NCBI GenBank assembly: GCA_963836015.1
Contig: CAWIIF010000002.1
Coordinates: 973,492 to 1,037,491, forward strand
From: CAWCDJ01 sp963836015
Lineage (GTDB): Bacteria; Acidobacteriota; Terriglobia; Bryobacterales; Bryobacteraceae
DNA length: 64,000 nt
Direction: 5' to 3'
Translations under genes and position numbers: made by a program
Shown: in pieces, positions 31,390 to 41,320 of the stretch
Layout: every line of letters starts with the position of its first letter
How positions within the stretch are numbered: position 1 is the stretch's first letter
The notes under the pieces: model-generated
The model's database searches: none
The model's input: the letters and a program-made list of their open reading frames with translations, nothing else
Told to the model about the DNA's origin: nothing

Positions 31390-33666
31390 CTACGGATGCA
31401 AGCGAAATTTGGTCGTGAGAGTAGCCTCGGAAGATCCGCCAGCCCAAACCGTATAATTCCCCCGCTCCACGGCCCATCGCCGCTCCGCGTTCCACACGGC
31501 AAGCTGATGAGGCGCCACATGAAATACAACCGTCTGCTCTTCCCCCGGCATTAGATGAACGCGGGCAAAGCCTTGCAAACTGCGATCCGGAGTCTCCACG
31601 CTGCTCACGTCCTCTCGAATATAGAGTTGCGCCACCTCGTCGCCTTCCCGCTTGCCGGTGTTGGTCACATCAACTGTGATCTCTATGTCGCGCTTGCTCC
31701 CCTGGGCAGGCACCCTCACAAACAGATCATCGTAATGAAATGACGTGTAACTCAGGCCGAATCCAAATGGAAACAGCGGCTTTCCATCATCGTCTACATA
31801 TCCGTGCACTCGGGAAGGATCGGAGTTATAAAAATCCGGCAATTCGCCCGTGCTCTTTGGAAACGTAATGGTCAAGCGGCCGGCCGGATTGTTTTCGCCG
31901 AATAGCGTCTCTGCCACGGCCTGTCCCCCGAACTCGCCCGGATACCAGGCTTCAAGAATCGCAGGCACGTGCTGCGCCGCCCAGTTTATTGTCAACGGTC
32001 GCCCATTCTCTAAGACCAGCACGACCGGCTTTCCTGTCGCCGCAACTGTCTCCAGCAGTTGTTCCTGGTTGCCCGGCAAATCCAGTTTCGATCGATCGAA
32101 ACCCTCACCTGATATTCCTTGCCATTCCCCAAGGCAGAGGATAGCTACCTCAGCGTCCCTGGCATCCGCTACCGCCGCCGCAATATCCGCGCCATCGGCG
32201 AATGTCACCGTCGCGCCGGGAACCTGTTTCCTTATTCCGTCAAGGATGCTGATGCGCAGCCCATTAGCCTCGTTTTCGTAATCGCCGTAGCGCGCCACAT
32301 TCCCGTTGGGGCCAATTACCGCAATTCTTCGCAAAGAGGGTGAGAGAGGCAGCAGGTTGTTCTCATTGCGCAGCAGCGTCATGGACTCGCGCGCCGATTT
32401 AAGCGATATGTCAAGATGCGCGGAAGAGCGAGTGACCTTCGCGGCCAACGCTGGATCGACCAGCGGCTGGTCGAATAAACCAAGCAGAAATTTCACACGC
32501 AATACCGATCCGGCGGCGCGATCCAAGTCCGCTTGGGACAACGTGCCTTCGTGCACGCAATCGATCAGCGCCTTCTGAAACACATCGTGATCGAAATCGT
32601 AAAACTGCATGTCCACGCCGGAGCGAACCGCCATGCAGACCGCATCTTTCGGCGTGGCCGCCACATGGTGGACATCGTAGAGACGCCGAATCGCTCCCAG
32701 ATCCGACAGCACAAATCCCTTGAACCCCCATTCGTTGCGAAGGACCTCCTTCAGCAGAAACGAGTCGGCAGTTACCGGAATTCCGTCGATCTCGTGATAA
32801 GCAGCCATGGTCGCCATCGCGTGCCCCTCGCGAAACGCCGGCTCAAATCCACGCAACATCGACATGCGCAGCTCGCGTTCTCCCATATGCACGGGCGACG
32901 TGTTGGTCCCGCCCTCCGGAGACCCATGGCCGGCAAAATGCTTCGGCTCGGCAACCACCGCATCATCCGAACTCAAACTCTTACCCTGCGCTCCACGTAC
33001 ATATGCCAGCCCAAGCTGCCCCGTAAGATACGGATCTTCTCCGAAATCCTCCTCAACACGCCCCCATCGCGGTTCGCGGGCAAGGTCCAACACCGGAGCC
33101 AGAATCATATCCACGCCCGTCCCTCGGGCCTCCGCGGCGATTGCTGCCCCAGTTCGTTGCGCCAGGCCGCGGTTCCATGTCGCTGCAAGATTGATTGGCG
33201 CCGGAAACACGGTTCCCTTGTCGTACCCGTGCAGCGCCTCTTCGATGAATAGCACTGGAATCCCCAGACGGCTGTGCGCCATCACCCAACCCTGAATCGC
33301 ATTCGACTGCGCCGGCGTCGGATAGAGATCGTGAACCGCGCCAACGCCCAGGCCGCCCCACAGCGCCTCCGCCTTGTCCGGCTCGAACACCGCATCCCGA
33401 GATGCATGCGTATCGTCCAGATGTTTGTCCACCAGGGCGGTCGCCCCGGAATACATGTCTAACTGGCGTACCTTTTCTTCCGGAGTCATCCGGCTCAATA
33501 AGTCCTGTACGCGTTGTTCCAACGGCGCCGCAGCCTGCTTATATATGGGCGTCGCGCTGCGATTCACCCTGGCCGCCTGAGCACTGGCAAATCCATGAAA
33601 AACCCTGCCGGCAGGCATCAGCACCATCAACACAATTCCCCAATTCGCACTCCGGCGTCGCTTCAT
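31390..33666 (-). CDS. bglX: GH3 family beta-glycosidase (secreted)
   Basis: A 758-residue glycoside hydrolase family 3 enzyme, of the type called periplasmic beta-glucosidase. It has an N-terminal signal or anchor (1-30), a TIM-barrel-like catalytic domain with the nucleophile aspartate in V-L-S-D-L-G-A-I, P-K-H-F-A-G-H-G substrate-binding residues, an alpha/beta sandwich domain (I-A-V-I-G-P-N-G) and a C-terminal fibronectin-III-like domain (F-P-F-G-F-G-L-S-Y-T-S-F). It probably releases glucose or xylose from plant-derived oligosaccharides. It is divergent from the TonB/Oar-like receptor gene, a possible uptake partner. The symbol is by family resemblance. Confidence 0.92.
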   Translation of the reverse strand: MKRRRSANWGIVLMVLMPAGRVFHGFASAQAARVNRSATPIYKQAAAPLEQRVQDLLSRMTPEEKVRQLDMYSGATALVDKHLDDTHASRDAVFEPDKAEALWGGLGVGAVHDLYPTPAQSNAIQGWVMAHSRLGIPVLFIEEALHGYDKGTVFPAPINLAATWNRGLAQRTGAAIAAEARGTGVDMILAPVLDLAREPRWGRVEEDFGEDPYLTGQLGLAYVRGAQGKSLSSDDAVVAEPKHFAGHGSPEGGTNTSPVHMGERELRMSMLRGFEPAFREGHAMATMAAYHEIDGIPVTADSFLLKEVLRNEWGFKGFVLSDLGAIRRLYDVHHVAATPKDAVCMAVRSGVDMQFYDFDHDVFQKALIDCVHEGTLSQADLDRAAGSVLRVKFLLGLFDQPLVDPALAAKVTRSSAHLDISLKSARESMTLLRNENNLLPLSPSLRRIAVIGPNGNVARYGDYENEANGLRISILDGIRKQVPGATVTFADGADIAAAVADARDAEVAILCLGEWQGISGEGFDRSKLDLPGNQEQLLETVAATGKPVVLVLENGRPLTINWAAQHVPAILEAWYPGEFGGQAVAETLFGENNPAGRLTITFPKSTGELPDFYNSDPSRVHGYVDDDGKPLFPFGFGLSYTSFHYDDLFVRVPAQGSKRDIEITVDVTNTGKREGDEVAQLYIREDVSSVETPDRSLQGFARVHLMPGEEQTVVFHVAPHQLAVWNAERRWAVERGNYTVWAGGSSEATLTTKFRLHP

Positions 33667-33864
33667 GTTCGCCTCGATCCTCCCTGAATTTGCTCGACCA
33701 GATTAACGCCGCCAGCCTCAACGGGGACAACTGCATGGCGATCCAGAAAGGAAACAGCGGCAACGGAATGGGCGGGCGCACCCCTCCTCTAGTCCCTCGA
33801 TATGGCGACAAGGCCAGGAACGGCCACGATCCGGTCTGAAACTTCATATTAATAATGCAAACAA

Positions 33865-33880
33865 ATATGGATTTCCATAT
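33865..33880. promoter_or_regulatory. Perfect 16-bp palindrome in the GH3-receptor intergenic region
   Basis: ATATGGA-TT-TCCATAT is a perfect dyad within the AT-richer 517-base region between the divergent GH3 and receptor genes. It is a candidate operator for a dimeric regulator; none is encoded nearby. Confidence 0.4.
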
Positions 33881-34051
33881 ATCGCCCCGCGTTTCTTTCA
33901 AAATATGCCGCCTTTTCGATACCTCTGCTTTGGCATGCGAATTGCAAATCGAGAACTAAGTTTTTGCCCCCTATTTGCCGTGTCGGTATCCGGCCCATAG
34001 GCTGTATGCTATGAACCCTTCCACTCGGATCGAACTGGAGCTCGGAGTATA

Positions 34052-34080
34052 AATACCGTTCGAGTCGCAATACCGCTCGA
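34052..34080 (+). promoter_or_regulatory. Direct repeat upstream of the TonB/Oar-like receptor
   Basis: Two copies of AATACCGYTCGA (34052-34063 and 34069-34080) lie 17 bases apart start to start, about 105-130 bases before the receptor start codon. The spacing is suited to a regulator or activator binding one face of the helix. The rest of the 33,667-34,183 gap holds no gene I can support. Confidence 0.4.
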
Positions 34081-34183
34081 ACCAGCTTTACTTCCGTTTT
34101 GTTCTAAGTTTTTCCGCAAGCGAACACCAACTGTACGAGCCGACTTGTAGCTGCAGTCGATTTGTCATTTTCTTTTGAGGAGC

Positions 34184-37100
34184 ATGACATTGAAGAGCCT
34201 GTATTCTCTGTGGCGCACTTTACCGTTGGCGATCGCAGCTCTACTGGCGCTCGCACTGCCCGTTGAACTAAGAGCCCAGGCATCATCGACGGCGTCGATA
34301 ACCGGCTCGGTTAGCGATGCAACAGGTGCGGTCATTCCGGGCGCGGTGGTTGAACTTGCAAACCCGGGCACTGGCCAGACCTATAAGGCGGTTACCAATC
34401 AGGAAGGTTCCTACACCATCGCCAACATCGCGCCCGGTCCCGGCTATAAGGCGACGGTCTCCCACGCCGGCTTTGAGACAACGGTCCTGAGCGGCCTTTA
34501 CCTGAACGTCGGCGTAACCCGTACCCAGAACGTGAAACTCGCGGTTGGTGCGGTGTCTGCAGACGGTCGCAGTATCGGCGGAGAACCAGGACGTCACCAT
34601 TGACACCACGGACGCCACTGTCGGCAATAACTTTCAGGTGCAGTATTTGAATGAACTGCCGGTTGCCTTGCGCGACTCTCCCACAGCCCTCCTGACTCAG
34701 CAGCCCGGCATGACCATGGAAGGCTCGTCCACCGGTGCGCGGCTCGATCAGAACCGCATCACGCTGGATGGCCTGGACGTGAGCGATCATACAACCGGCA
34801 CCGCCCTCAACTCTGAAGGCAGTGGCAACGCGATTGTTCACACCATCATCGGCAACGCCCCCGTGGACTCGGTCCAGGAGTTCCGCGGTACTACGGCGGG
34901 TGACCTCGCCAGCGCCGGGGTCGGCGGCGGCGGTCAGTTCGATCTCGTCACCAAGTCCGGCTCCAACCATTTCCACGGCAATGTCAACGAATATCACCGC
35001 GATACCGATCTCGAAGCCAACGAATGGTTTAACAACTTTGAGGGTGTACCCCGCTCTCCCCTAATCCGCAACCAGTACGGCGGCAACGTCGGCGGCCCCA
35101 TTTGGAAGGACAAGATCTTCTTCTTCTTCGACTTCAACGGACGCCACGATACCATTTCGTCGCAGGCCGAGCGCACCGTCCCCACCACCAGCTTCCTAAA
35201 GAATCAGACCATTAACTACTACACCAACATTGCCGCGGGAACCACCAATAGCATCGATGCGGCACAGGTGGCAGGCTTCGATCCACAAGGCATCGGTTTC
35301 AACCAGCAGATGTTGCAGGTCCTTGGCGCCCGTTATCCTGCGCCCAACGATTTCACCGGAGACCGCGGCGACCTGCTCAACACGGCCGGTTTCCGCTTCA
35401 ATTCCCCCACTCCCTACGTTGAAAAGAACTACGTCGGCAGGATCGATATCAACCCGTTCCCTAACCAGCACCTCTTTGGCCGTATCACCTATAACCGCAC
35501 CAACGCAGTCCATAGCGCAGTTCAATTTCCGGGCGATCCGGAAACCTCTCCTTACCTCGACGATAGTCACGCGTGGGTAGTTGGCTGGGATTGGACCATC
35601 GGCAACAACAAAACCAACAGCCTTATCTGGGGCGACACCATCGCCAAGCTCGGTTTCCCGGTCATCTACAATCCTTCGGGCACAAACGTGTACTCCTGGG
35701 ACGGTGACCCTACCGGCGGCACCTTCCTCGATCGCATTTACACCAGTCCCGCCGGCGCGCAGGCTCGCTATTTCCCACTTCCCGTAGTGCGCGACGACTT
35801 CCACTGGTCCAAGGGACGTCATGAAATATCCTTCGGCGGCTCATTCAAATACCCTAGCCCGCAGTACAGCAACTACAGCGATTACAACGACCCGACCGTA
35901 GGCTTGGGCGGCGGCGTATTAGGCCTCACCGACTCCGATACCTTTAAGTTCCGTCCCAATGACTTGGATCGTAGTCAGACCAGCCTTACCGTCTACGACT
36001 CGGCACTTGTCTTCGGCTTGGGACGCTTTGCATCCGCCGGAGCCACCTGGAACTACGACGCCAAAGGCAGCGTAGTGCCGCAAGGTACCGGCTTGCAGAC
36101 TCACTACCGCTATTACGAGACCGGATTCTACGCCGAAGATCCTGGAAGCTGACTCCTTCGTTGACCATCACCTATGGCCTGGATTACCAGAACTTCACCG
36201 TGCCCTACGAAGTGAATGGCATTGAGTCGGTCCAGAACCAGAGCTTCTGGAACTTCATGCACGCTCGTATCTCGCAAAGCGCGGCGGGCATAGGCGGCGA
36301 TGCGTCGCTGCCGGGCGGTTCCAACCCGGTGCCGTACATCACCTACAATCTCGGCGGCAAGGCCAACCACGCTGCTTCCTACTTCGCGCCGGACAACAAG
36401 GACTTTGCTCCGCGCGTGGCTTTTGCGTGGACACCCACTGCGGACCGCAAGCTTGCAATCAATGGTGGCGCCGGAATCATCTATGACGAGACCGTCGTCA
36501 ATGCCATCCTGGGAGAAGAATCCCAGTATTCCTATCTGTTCCAGAGTGCCGGGACCAAGAATTATGGTGTGGGGAGCACTGCAACTCATAGTGCGGCCTA
36601 CAATTCGTTGCTGCAGAATCCGCGTTTCTCGGGGCTGTCTTCCCCGCCGCCATTGCCTACCGCGCCAACCATCACCAGGCCTTACACGCCGTTTGTCGGT
36701 CCCGCGGACCCCAACTGCGGCGGTGTGCCCGGGCCCTGCGGTTTGGCCAACGGCGGTGCCTTCAACGTCTCCGTAGACCGCGTCCTGCCCACGCCCTACA
36801 GCATCATGTATAACTTCGGCATCCAGGATGAGTTCAAGGGTGGTTTCATCTTCAAGCTGGGCTATGTGGGCCGCCTCGGACGCCGCTTGCTCGCTCAAGC
36901 CGATGCCGAGCAGCTTATCAACTTCCCCGACAAAACCTCGGGACAGATGTTGGACCAGGCCATGGCCAACCTGACCACTTGGCTGCGCGCCAACCCCAAC
37001 GCCGATCCTTCCACCGCTCCTCCGCAACCGTGGTTTGAAAACGTGCTGACTTCGCCCGGAACCGGACAGACAAACACCGGCTTCATCGCGGCAAACATGG

Positions 37101-38017
37101 CTCCCTATCCGGCGCGCGGCGACGTGGCAGACACCGTCGATATCATGTCCTATTTCGGCATGCTGCCCAGCAATGTCGGCATGGCTGCTCAGCTCTCGGA
37201 GAATACCTTCTTCACTGACATGGGCTTCTCCTCCTACAACGGCATGCTGGTTACGCTGAACAAAAACCTCAGTCAGGGATTGCAGTTCTCCATCAACTAC
37301 ACCTGGTCGCATTCCACAGACAATGTATCGTTGGTCGCCAACTCCTATGCCTACAATGGCTACGGATTCATCTGCGATGTCCTCCGTCCCCGCCTGTGCC
37401 GTGGCAACTCGGACTTCGATGTAACCAACTACCTGACTGGAAACGTCCTTTATCAACTGCCGTTCGGCCGCGGCAAGGATATTGCTGCCAACATCCCCCG
37501 GTGGGCCGACGAGGCCATCGGAGGATGGGAACTGAGCGCACTGCCGTTATGGCACACCGGCACTCCCTACATGGCAAATTCCGTGGCCTTCCTCATGAGC
37601 TATTCCAACGAGGATCCTGCGATCCTGACCGGCAGCTTGGCCCCACTGAAATCCCATGTGACTGTCCAGGGCGGCCAGGTGTATGGCGTCAAGGATCCTC
37701 AAATGGCCTATAACCAGTTCACCGCTCCTGTTGGCTTCCAGATGGGTGCGCGTAACAACCTGCGCGGCCCCGGTTACTTTAACGTGGACATGGGACTGGG
37801 CAAAACCTTCCCCGTCTGGGAAAGCCTGAACTTGAAGTTCCGCGTCGATGCCTTCAACGCTTTGAACCATCCCAACTTCCAGACGCCAAGCTTCACGGGC
37901 AATATGAGTTTGGTTTCTCCGCCGGATGAGTTCGACGTCGTTCCAGGCACTGTCATTCCCACTGGCCAGGATCAAGCAGCCCGCGTCCTCCAGGGCTCGC
38001 TCCGTCTGGAATTTTAA
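34184..38017 (+). CDS. TonB-dependent Oar-like receptor with carboxypeptidase-regulatory domain (two frameshifts)
   Basis: A ~1,277-residue outer-membrane receptor of the Oar/acidobacterial type. It has a signal peptide (about 1-30), a carboxypeptidase-regulatory-like domain (G-S-V-S-D-A-T-G-A-V-I-P-G-A), a plug-like region (T-L-D-G-L-D-V-S-D, V-Q-E-F-R) and a long barrel ending in a terminal aromatic residue (L-E-F). The frame breaks twice: near 34,558 one extra base shifts it (V-S then Q-T-V-A-V-S-A), and near 36,143 one base is missing (E-D-S-W-K-L-T-P restored if a T is added). The two cancel, giving the correct total length. This may be a recent pseudogene or sequence error. GAGGAG precedes the ATG. 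Confidence 0.85.
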
Positions 38018-38055
38018 TCAACCGAACGGGATCGTCCTCGTTCGGCACAAAACCC

Positions 38056-38103
38056 AAAGCCCCCTCCGCAAAGACCTTCGTGGTCTTGCCGGAGGGGGCT
38101 TTT
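38056..38103 (+). terminator. Rho-independent terminator after the receptor gene
   Basis: AAAGCCCCCTCC (38056-38067) pairs perfectly with GGAGGGGGCTTT (38091-38102), with an inner AAGACC-GGTCTT stem continuing the helix, and a short T-run follows. It is 39 bases past the receptor stop codon. Confidence 0.9.
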
Positions 38104-38309
38104 GCTGTGCGCACAATTCAGTTCCCGGGTGTCCCATCCACTTCGCGCTTTTTGCAAAATTGCGCCGCGCCTCTTTCGCACCAATAAGTCGATGAGTTCC
38201 ATCATTCATATTGCGAGCCGGCGATTGGGGAACTATACTTAGCTCACCCGCTGGGCGCGCCCCCTTCGCGCCGTTCCACAGCACGCACGCCATCAATCGG
38301 AGGAACCTC

Positions 38310-38882
38310 ATGCGAATGCGATTCGCAGGTGCTTGGGCCCTTGCAGGATGTGTCGTCCTTTCCCCATTTACCCTCAGGGCGCAGCAGGTCATCCATGCGC
38401 TCACAGGCACCATCAGCTCCATCAACCCCTCCGGCAAGACCATCACCGTCTTCCAGGACACCGGCTCCCAGGACACCTTCCAGGAGATGGTGAATCACAA
38501 AACAGCCATTGCCTTCGACAAGAAGATTGCGGCGGAAACCACCGCGGCCGACGCCTTCGATAAGCAGGGCGCTTACGCCATCGTCTTCTACTACGGCGAT
38601 AGCGATGACCGGACCGTGGTCGCGGTCAAGAGCCTTGGTGCCGGCCCGTTTGCGTCCGTCACCGGCACCGTCGTTAAATACGACTCTCGCGCCCACACCC
38701 TCTCGCTCCAGGACCAGTCGGGCGTCGAACATTCCTTCCGCATCGACGCCGAAACCATCGCCGAGGGCGGTATAGGCGTCATCCCCGGGCTGAAGTTCCA
38801 GGCCGAGCGCGGTGATCGTGTGCGCGTGGTCTGCTCCAAGGCCGCCGGCGAGGAGACTGCCCTGTTCCTCCGCCAGATGTAG
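38310..38882 (+). CDS. Secreted hypothetical protein
   Basis: A 190-residue exported protein that I cannot assign to a named family. The ATG follows a GGAGG box at a good distance and begins a signal peptide (1-24, ending L-R-A-Q-Q). The mature part is built from two similar beta-rich segments (L-T-G-T-I-S-S-I-N-P-S-G-K-T-I-T-V and V-T-G-T-V-V-K-Y-D-S-R-A-H-T-L-S-L), the pattern of a DUF5666-like OB-fold repeat. It is convergent with the next gene. Confidence 0.7.
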   Translation: MRMRFAGAWALAGCVVLSPFTLRAQQVIHALTGTISSINPSGKTITVFQDTGSQDTFQEMVNHKTAIAFDKKIAAETTAADAFDKQGAYAIVFYYGDSDDRTVVAVKSLGAGPFASVTGTVVKYDSRAHTLSLQDQSGVEHSFRIDAETIAEGGIGVIPGLKFQAERGDRVRVVCSKAAGEETALFLRQM

Positions 38883-38888
38883 CCGTCA

Positions 38889-38911
38889 GCGGGCGTCATA
38901 CTCGCGCCCGC
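38889..38911. terminator. Short hairpin between convergent genes
   Basis: A perfect 7-bp stem GCGGGCG / CGCCCGC with a 9-base loop lies between the convergent stops at 38,882 and 38,933. It has no T-tract; a weak bidirectional terminator is plausible. Confidence 0.35.
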
Positions 38912-38932
38912 AACCCACTACTAATCCTTCCG

Positions 38933-39313
38933 CTACTTCTGCGCCGCGCGCTTCAGCGTCAGATCCATCTCCGGAAAATCCCCCCCGCTCGACTTCACCG
39001 TCACCTTCATCTCATCCCCATTCACCGTTCCCTGGTGCGCGATGGTGTTGCCGTTGAAACTGGTTTCCCAGTAGATCTTGTCGCCGTCGATTTTGCCGTT
39101 CTGGATGTTGATCGGATCGCCGCCCATCGGGCTGTCCACCGTTCCCGTAAGTTTCCCCCCGTCCTGCTTGAAGTGGAAAGTGAGCTGCATGGAATTGCCG
39201 TCCTGCGACTGCATCTGTGCGGTCCAGTTGCCGGTAACGTCGGTTGCCGCATAAGCGGCGGAGGAGCCTATGGTTAAAAGCAGTGCTGCGCATACACCCA
39301 GGAACAGTTTCAT
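38933..39313 (-). CDS. Small secreted hypothetical protein
   Basis: A 126-residue exported protein with a clear signal peptide (1-22, ending A-Y-A-A). The mature ~100 residues form a single beta-rich lipocalin-like or YceI-like module (V-T-G-N-W-T-A, L-T-F-H-F-K-Q-D-G-G-K-L-T-G-T-V, K-I-Y-W-E-T). Small proteins of this pattern are common in Acidobacteria and have no assigned role. A GAGGA box precedes the start. It stands alone next to the repeat region. Confidence 0.7.
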   Translation of the reverse strand: MKLFLGVCAALLLTIGSSAAYAATDVTGNWTAQMQSQDGNSMQLTFHFKQDGGKLTGTVDSPMGGDPINIQNGKIDGDKIYWETSFNGNTIAHQGTVNGDEMKVTVKSSGGDFPEMDLTLKRAAQK

Positions 39314-39464
39314 GTGCCAAATCCTCCCGCGGAGTTTGCTGCTATAGACGGACGCGACTCGAAAAGGGACGCATGCCCGCCACGGAGCGTTGCTTCGCAC
39401 GTCGAAAACGGCTCCAAGCCCGGACTAGACAAAACACAGGAAGCGTCAAGGCACGACTGAAGAA

Positions 39465-39645
39465 GCAAATCGGCAACGCGGAAGGAGCAAATCGGCAACG
39501 CGGAAGAAGCAAATCGGCAAACGCGGAATGAACAATTCGGCAACGCGGAAGGACAAATCGGCAAACGCGGAATGAACAATTCGTCAACGCGGAATGAACA
39601 ATTCGTCAACGCGGAAGGAACAAATCGGCAAAGGGGGAAGGAGCA
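39465..39645. repeat. Tandem array of about eight 21-23 bp units
   Basis: About eight imperfect copies of a unit reading CAAATCGGCAACGCGGAAGGA, with variation at a few positions (AATT for AATC/AAATC, GTC for GGC, and GAATGAA for GAAGGA). No spacers separate the units, so it is not a CRISPR array. It lies in a stretch without genes. Confidence 0.8.
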
Positions 39646-40146
39646 GGGGCCTTCAGGCCCCTGAATTGACGCGCGTAATAGCGAGGCCTTCAGGCCCGGG
39701 CTCGCCGGCATCACTCATTCTTTTGGCAAAGGCCGATTCGTCAAACACTGCCTGGCCCCGGAGGTTTTTAACCCTCATTTCGAGGAAGTCTTCCCATCCA
39801 GCCTATCTGTGATCGTCAATACAGCCTTCCCCATTCCAGCGCCGCATACTGCTTGTAGCCGGAACTAACTTCAGGCCGGGAACTCGCTTCCCGGCCTGAA
39901 GTTTTCGGGGAGCCAAGACCCTCACCCCCCACCCCCCCCCCACCGGATCACAATGCGGGAAATTATTTCAGCAGACATATTAAAATCAATATGTTACGAG
40001 GAAAAAACGCCGAAAACTCGTATCGTATTGTGGAATAAATGCGAAATTGCTCGCTTCTGCGCGCGTGCATCTTCGTTTCCCATCCATTCCCGCGATGAGA
40101 CTGACGGCTGCTTTTTGTAGCGAACTTCAGCAATAGAAGACTCGCG
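39646..40146. other. Gene-free region with poly-C run
   Basis: No coding region is supported here. The stretch holds a GGGGCCTTCAGGCCCC palindrome (near 39,647), a strong terminator-like hairpin (39,867-39,903), a run of mostly C with two A interruptions (about 39,923-39,943), and an AT-richer segment (39,955-40,080). It separates the intact genes on the left from the indel-rich genes on the right. Confidence 0.6.
39867..39905 (+). terminator. Perfect hairpin with T-run
   Basis: AACTTCAGGCCGGGAA (39867-39882) and its exact complement (39888-39903) form a 16-bp stem with a 5-base loop, followed by TTC. It has the form of a rho-independent terminator, but no gene ends close upstream, so it may be a mobile palindrome or a leftover terminator. 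Confidence 0.6.
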
Positions 40147-41124
40147 TCAGCGGCCGCGGGTAGCCAATTCGGGACCAGGCTGAGTCACACGGCGCTTCGG
40201 CGGCGCAGGGCTGTAGCTCTCGTAGACGGTGATGTGGAAACAGGCCTGCTGGAACTCCTCTTCCGCGTCGAGTTTGCCCGCGCGCTCAAGGGCGAGGAGT
40301 TGAGTACGCATCCAGGCAATCTCGGGAACGGTGAGGTTGTGCTTGGCGATGTCGATCGTCGCCCCGGTGAGGTGAGGGCTAACGATGTCGCCTTCGGCAG
40401 CGGCCGCGTTGCCGTTCACGCGCATGAGCTGCTTCTGATAAGCGACAGTGCGGACCGCTGAGCTGACTTCAAGGGAGCGATGGAAAAGAGCGGCGTGGGC
40501 GCGGGCCAGGTCGGAGAGAAAACGAGCGGTCCAGGGACGGCAATAACGGCGATCCGCGGGAAGATCCTGGTTGACGGTGAGCGAGGTGGAGACAGGAACA
40601 GGGACGAGCAGGTGGCTGGCGATGCGGGCGTTGAGGTCGGCGTTGTCAAGGATGCGGTCAAGTCCCTCGGCTTCAGATCGCTCGTTCTGGCGTTCGAGGG
40701 AGCCGAGCGAGCCCGTAAGCGGAGCGGGCATGGGAGCGTGACGGCGTCGGCGCAGGGATGCGGGCCGCAGTGTTGGATCGGTGTGCGGCGCGGCCCGCGC
40801 GGCGAGTTTTTGATCCAGTGGAACCAGCGGGCGCGCGGCGCTGCGGCTGCTGCGCGCCTTGGAGAAATGGCGCTGGGCGAACCTGGAATGCGTGGCAGAG
40901 CCGCGAGCTGAAGCGCGGTGAGCGTTGAAACGGCGCGTGGAGCCGTGCCCGGAGCCAGCAAGGCGGGACCGGGAACTGGTCCGATGGTGCGAGTGGCCGG
41001 AAATAAGATGCGGCGTGCTGCGAACGTATCGATAGGAGTGCGTCGTCGACGCAAGCGGCTCGGCGGTTGCAGAGGTAAAGAAGGCCGCGGCCAGAACGAA
41101 AAGTATGAATACGGTCCGATGCAC
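40147..41124 (-). CDS. Secreted DUF5715-like protein (M15-peptidase-like fold)
   Basis: A 325-residue exported protein: signal peptide (1-21), a long low-complexity Ser/His/Arg/Ala region (about 25-130), and a globular C-terminal domain (about 175-310). The domain contains A-V-R-T-V-A-Y-Q, S-P-H-L-T-G-A-T-I-D-I and A-C-F-H-I-T-V, reminiscent of the S-x-H-x-x-G-x-A-x-D and final H of zinc D,D-carboxypeptidases (M15/VanY), which suggests peptidoglycan hydrolysis or binding. Assignment to DUF5715 is from memory of acidobacterial homologues. The frame is intact. Confidence 0.6.
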   Translation of the reverse strand: MHRTVFILFVLAAAFFTSATAEPLASTTHSYRYVRSTPHLISGHSHHRTSSRSRLAGSGHGSTRRFNAHRASARGSATHSRFAQRHFSKARSSRSAARPLVPLDQKLAARAAPHTDPTLRPASLRRRRHAPMPAPLTGSLGSLERQNERSEAEGLDRILDNADLNARIASHLLVPVPVSTSLTVNQDLPADRRYCRPWTARFLSDLARAHAALFHRSLEVSSAVRTVAYQKQLMRVNGNAAAAEGDIVSPHLTGATIDIAKHNLTVPEIAWMRTQLLALERAGKLDAEEEFQQACFHITVYESYSPAPPKRRVTQPGPELATRGR

Positions 41125-41320
41125 GGGGGAGCGTCAGCGGAGAATCAGAGCAAATTCAGTGTACGACGCGCGCGGCAAGTTGGCGAGTAACCGACGGGGT
41201 GCGGAAGGGTCTGATAACTGGACGCTACCGCATTGCGGTTTAGCGAGTCAGCAGGTCGATCGAGTCTCTGCGGATTCGGTAACGCGGCGAAGGGTCTTAT
41301 CCATGGTTGAGTTGATCTCC

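Noticed and set aside
39465..39645. CRISPR array
   Set aside because: Units are directly adjacent with no unique spacers, and no cas genes are in the window.
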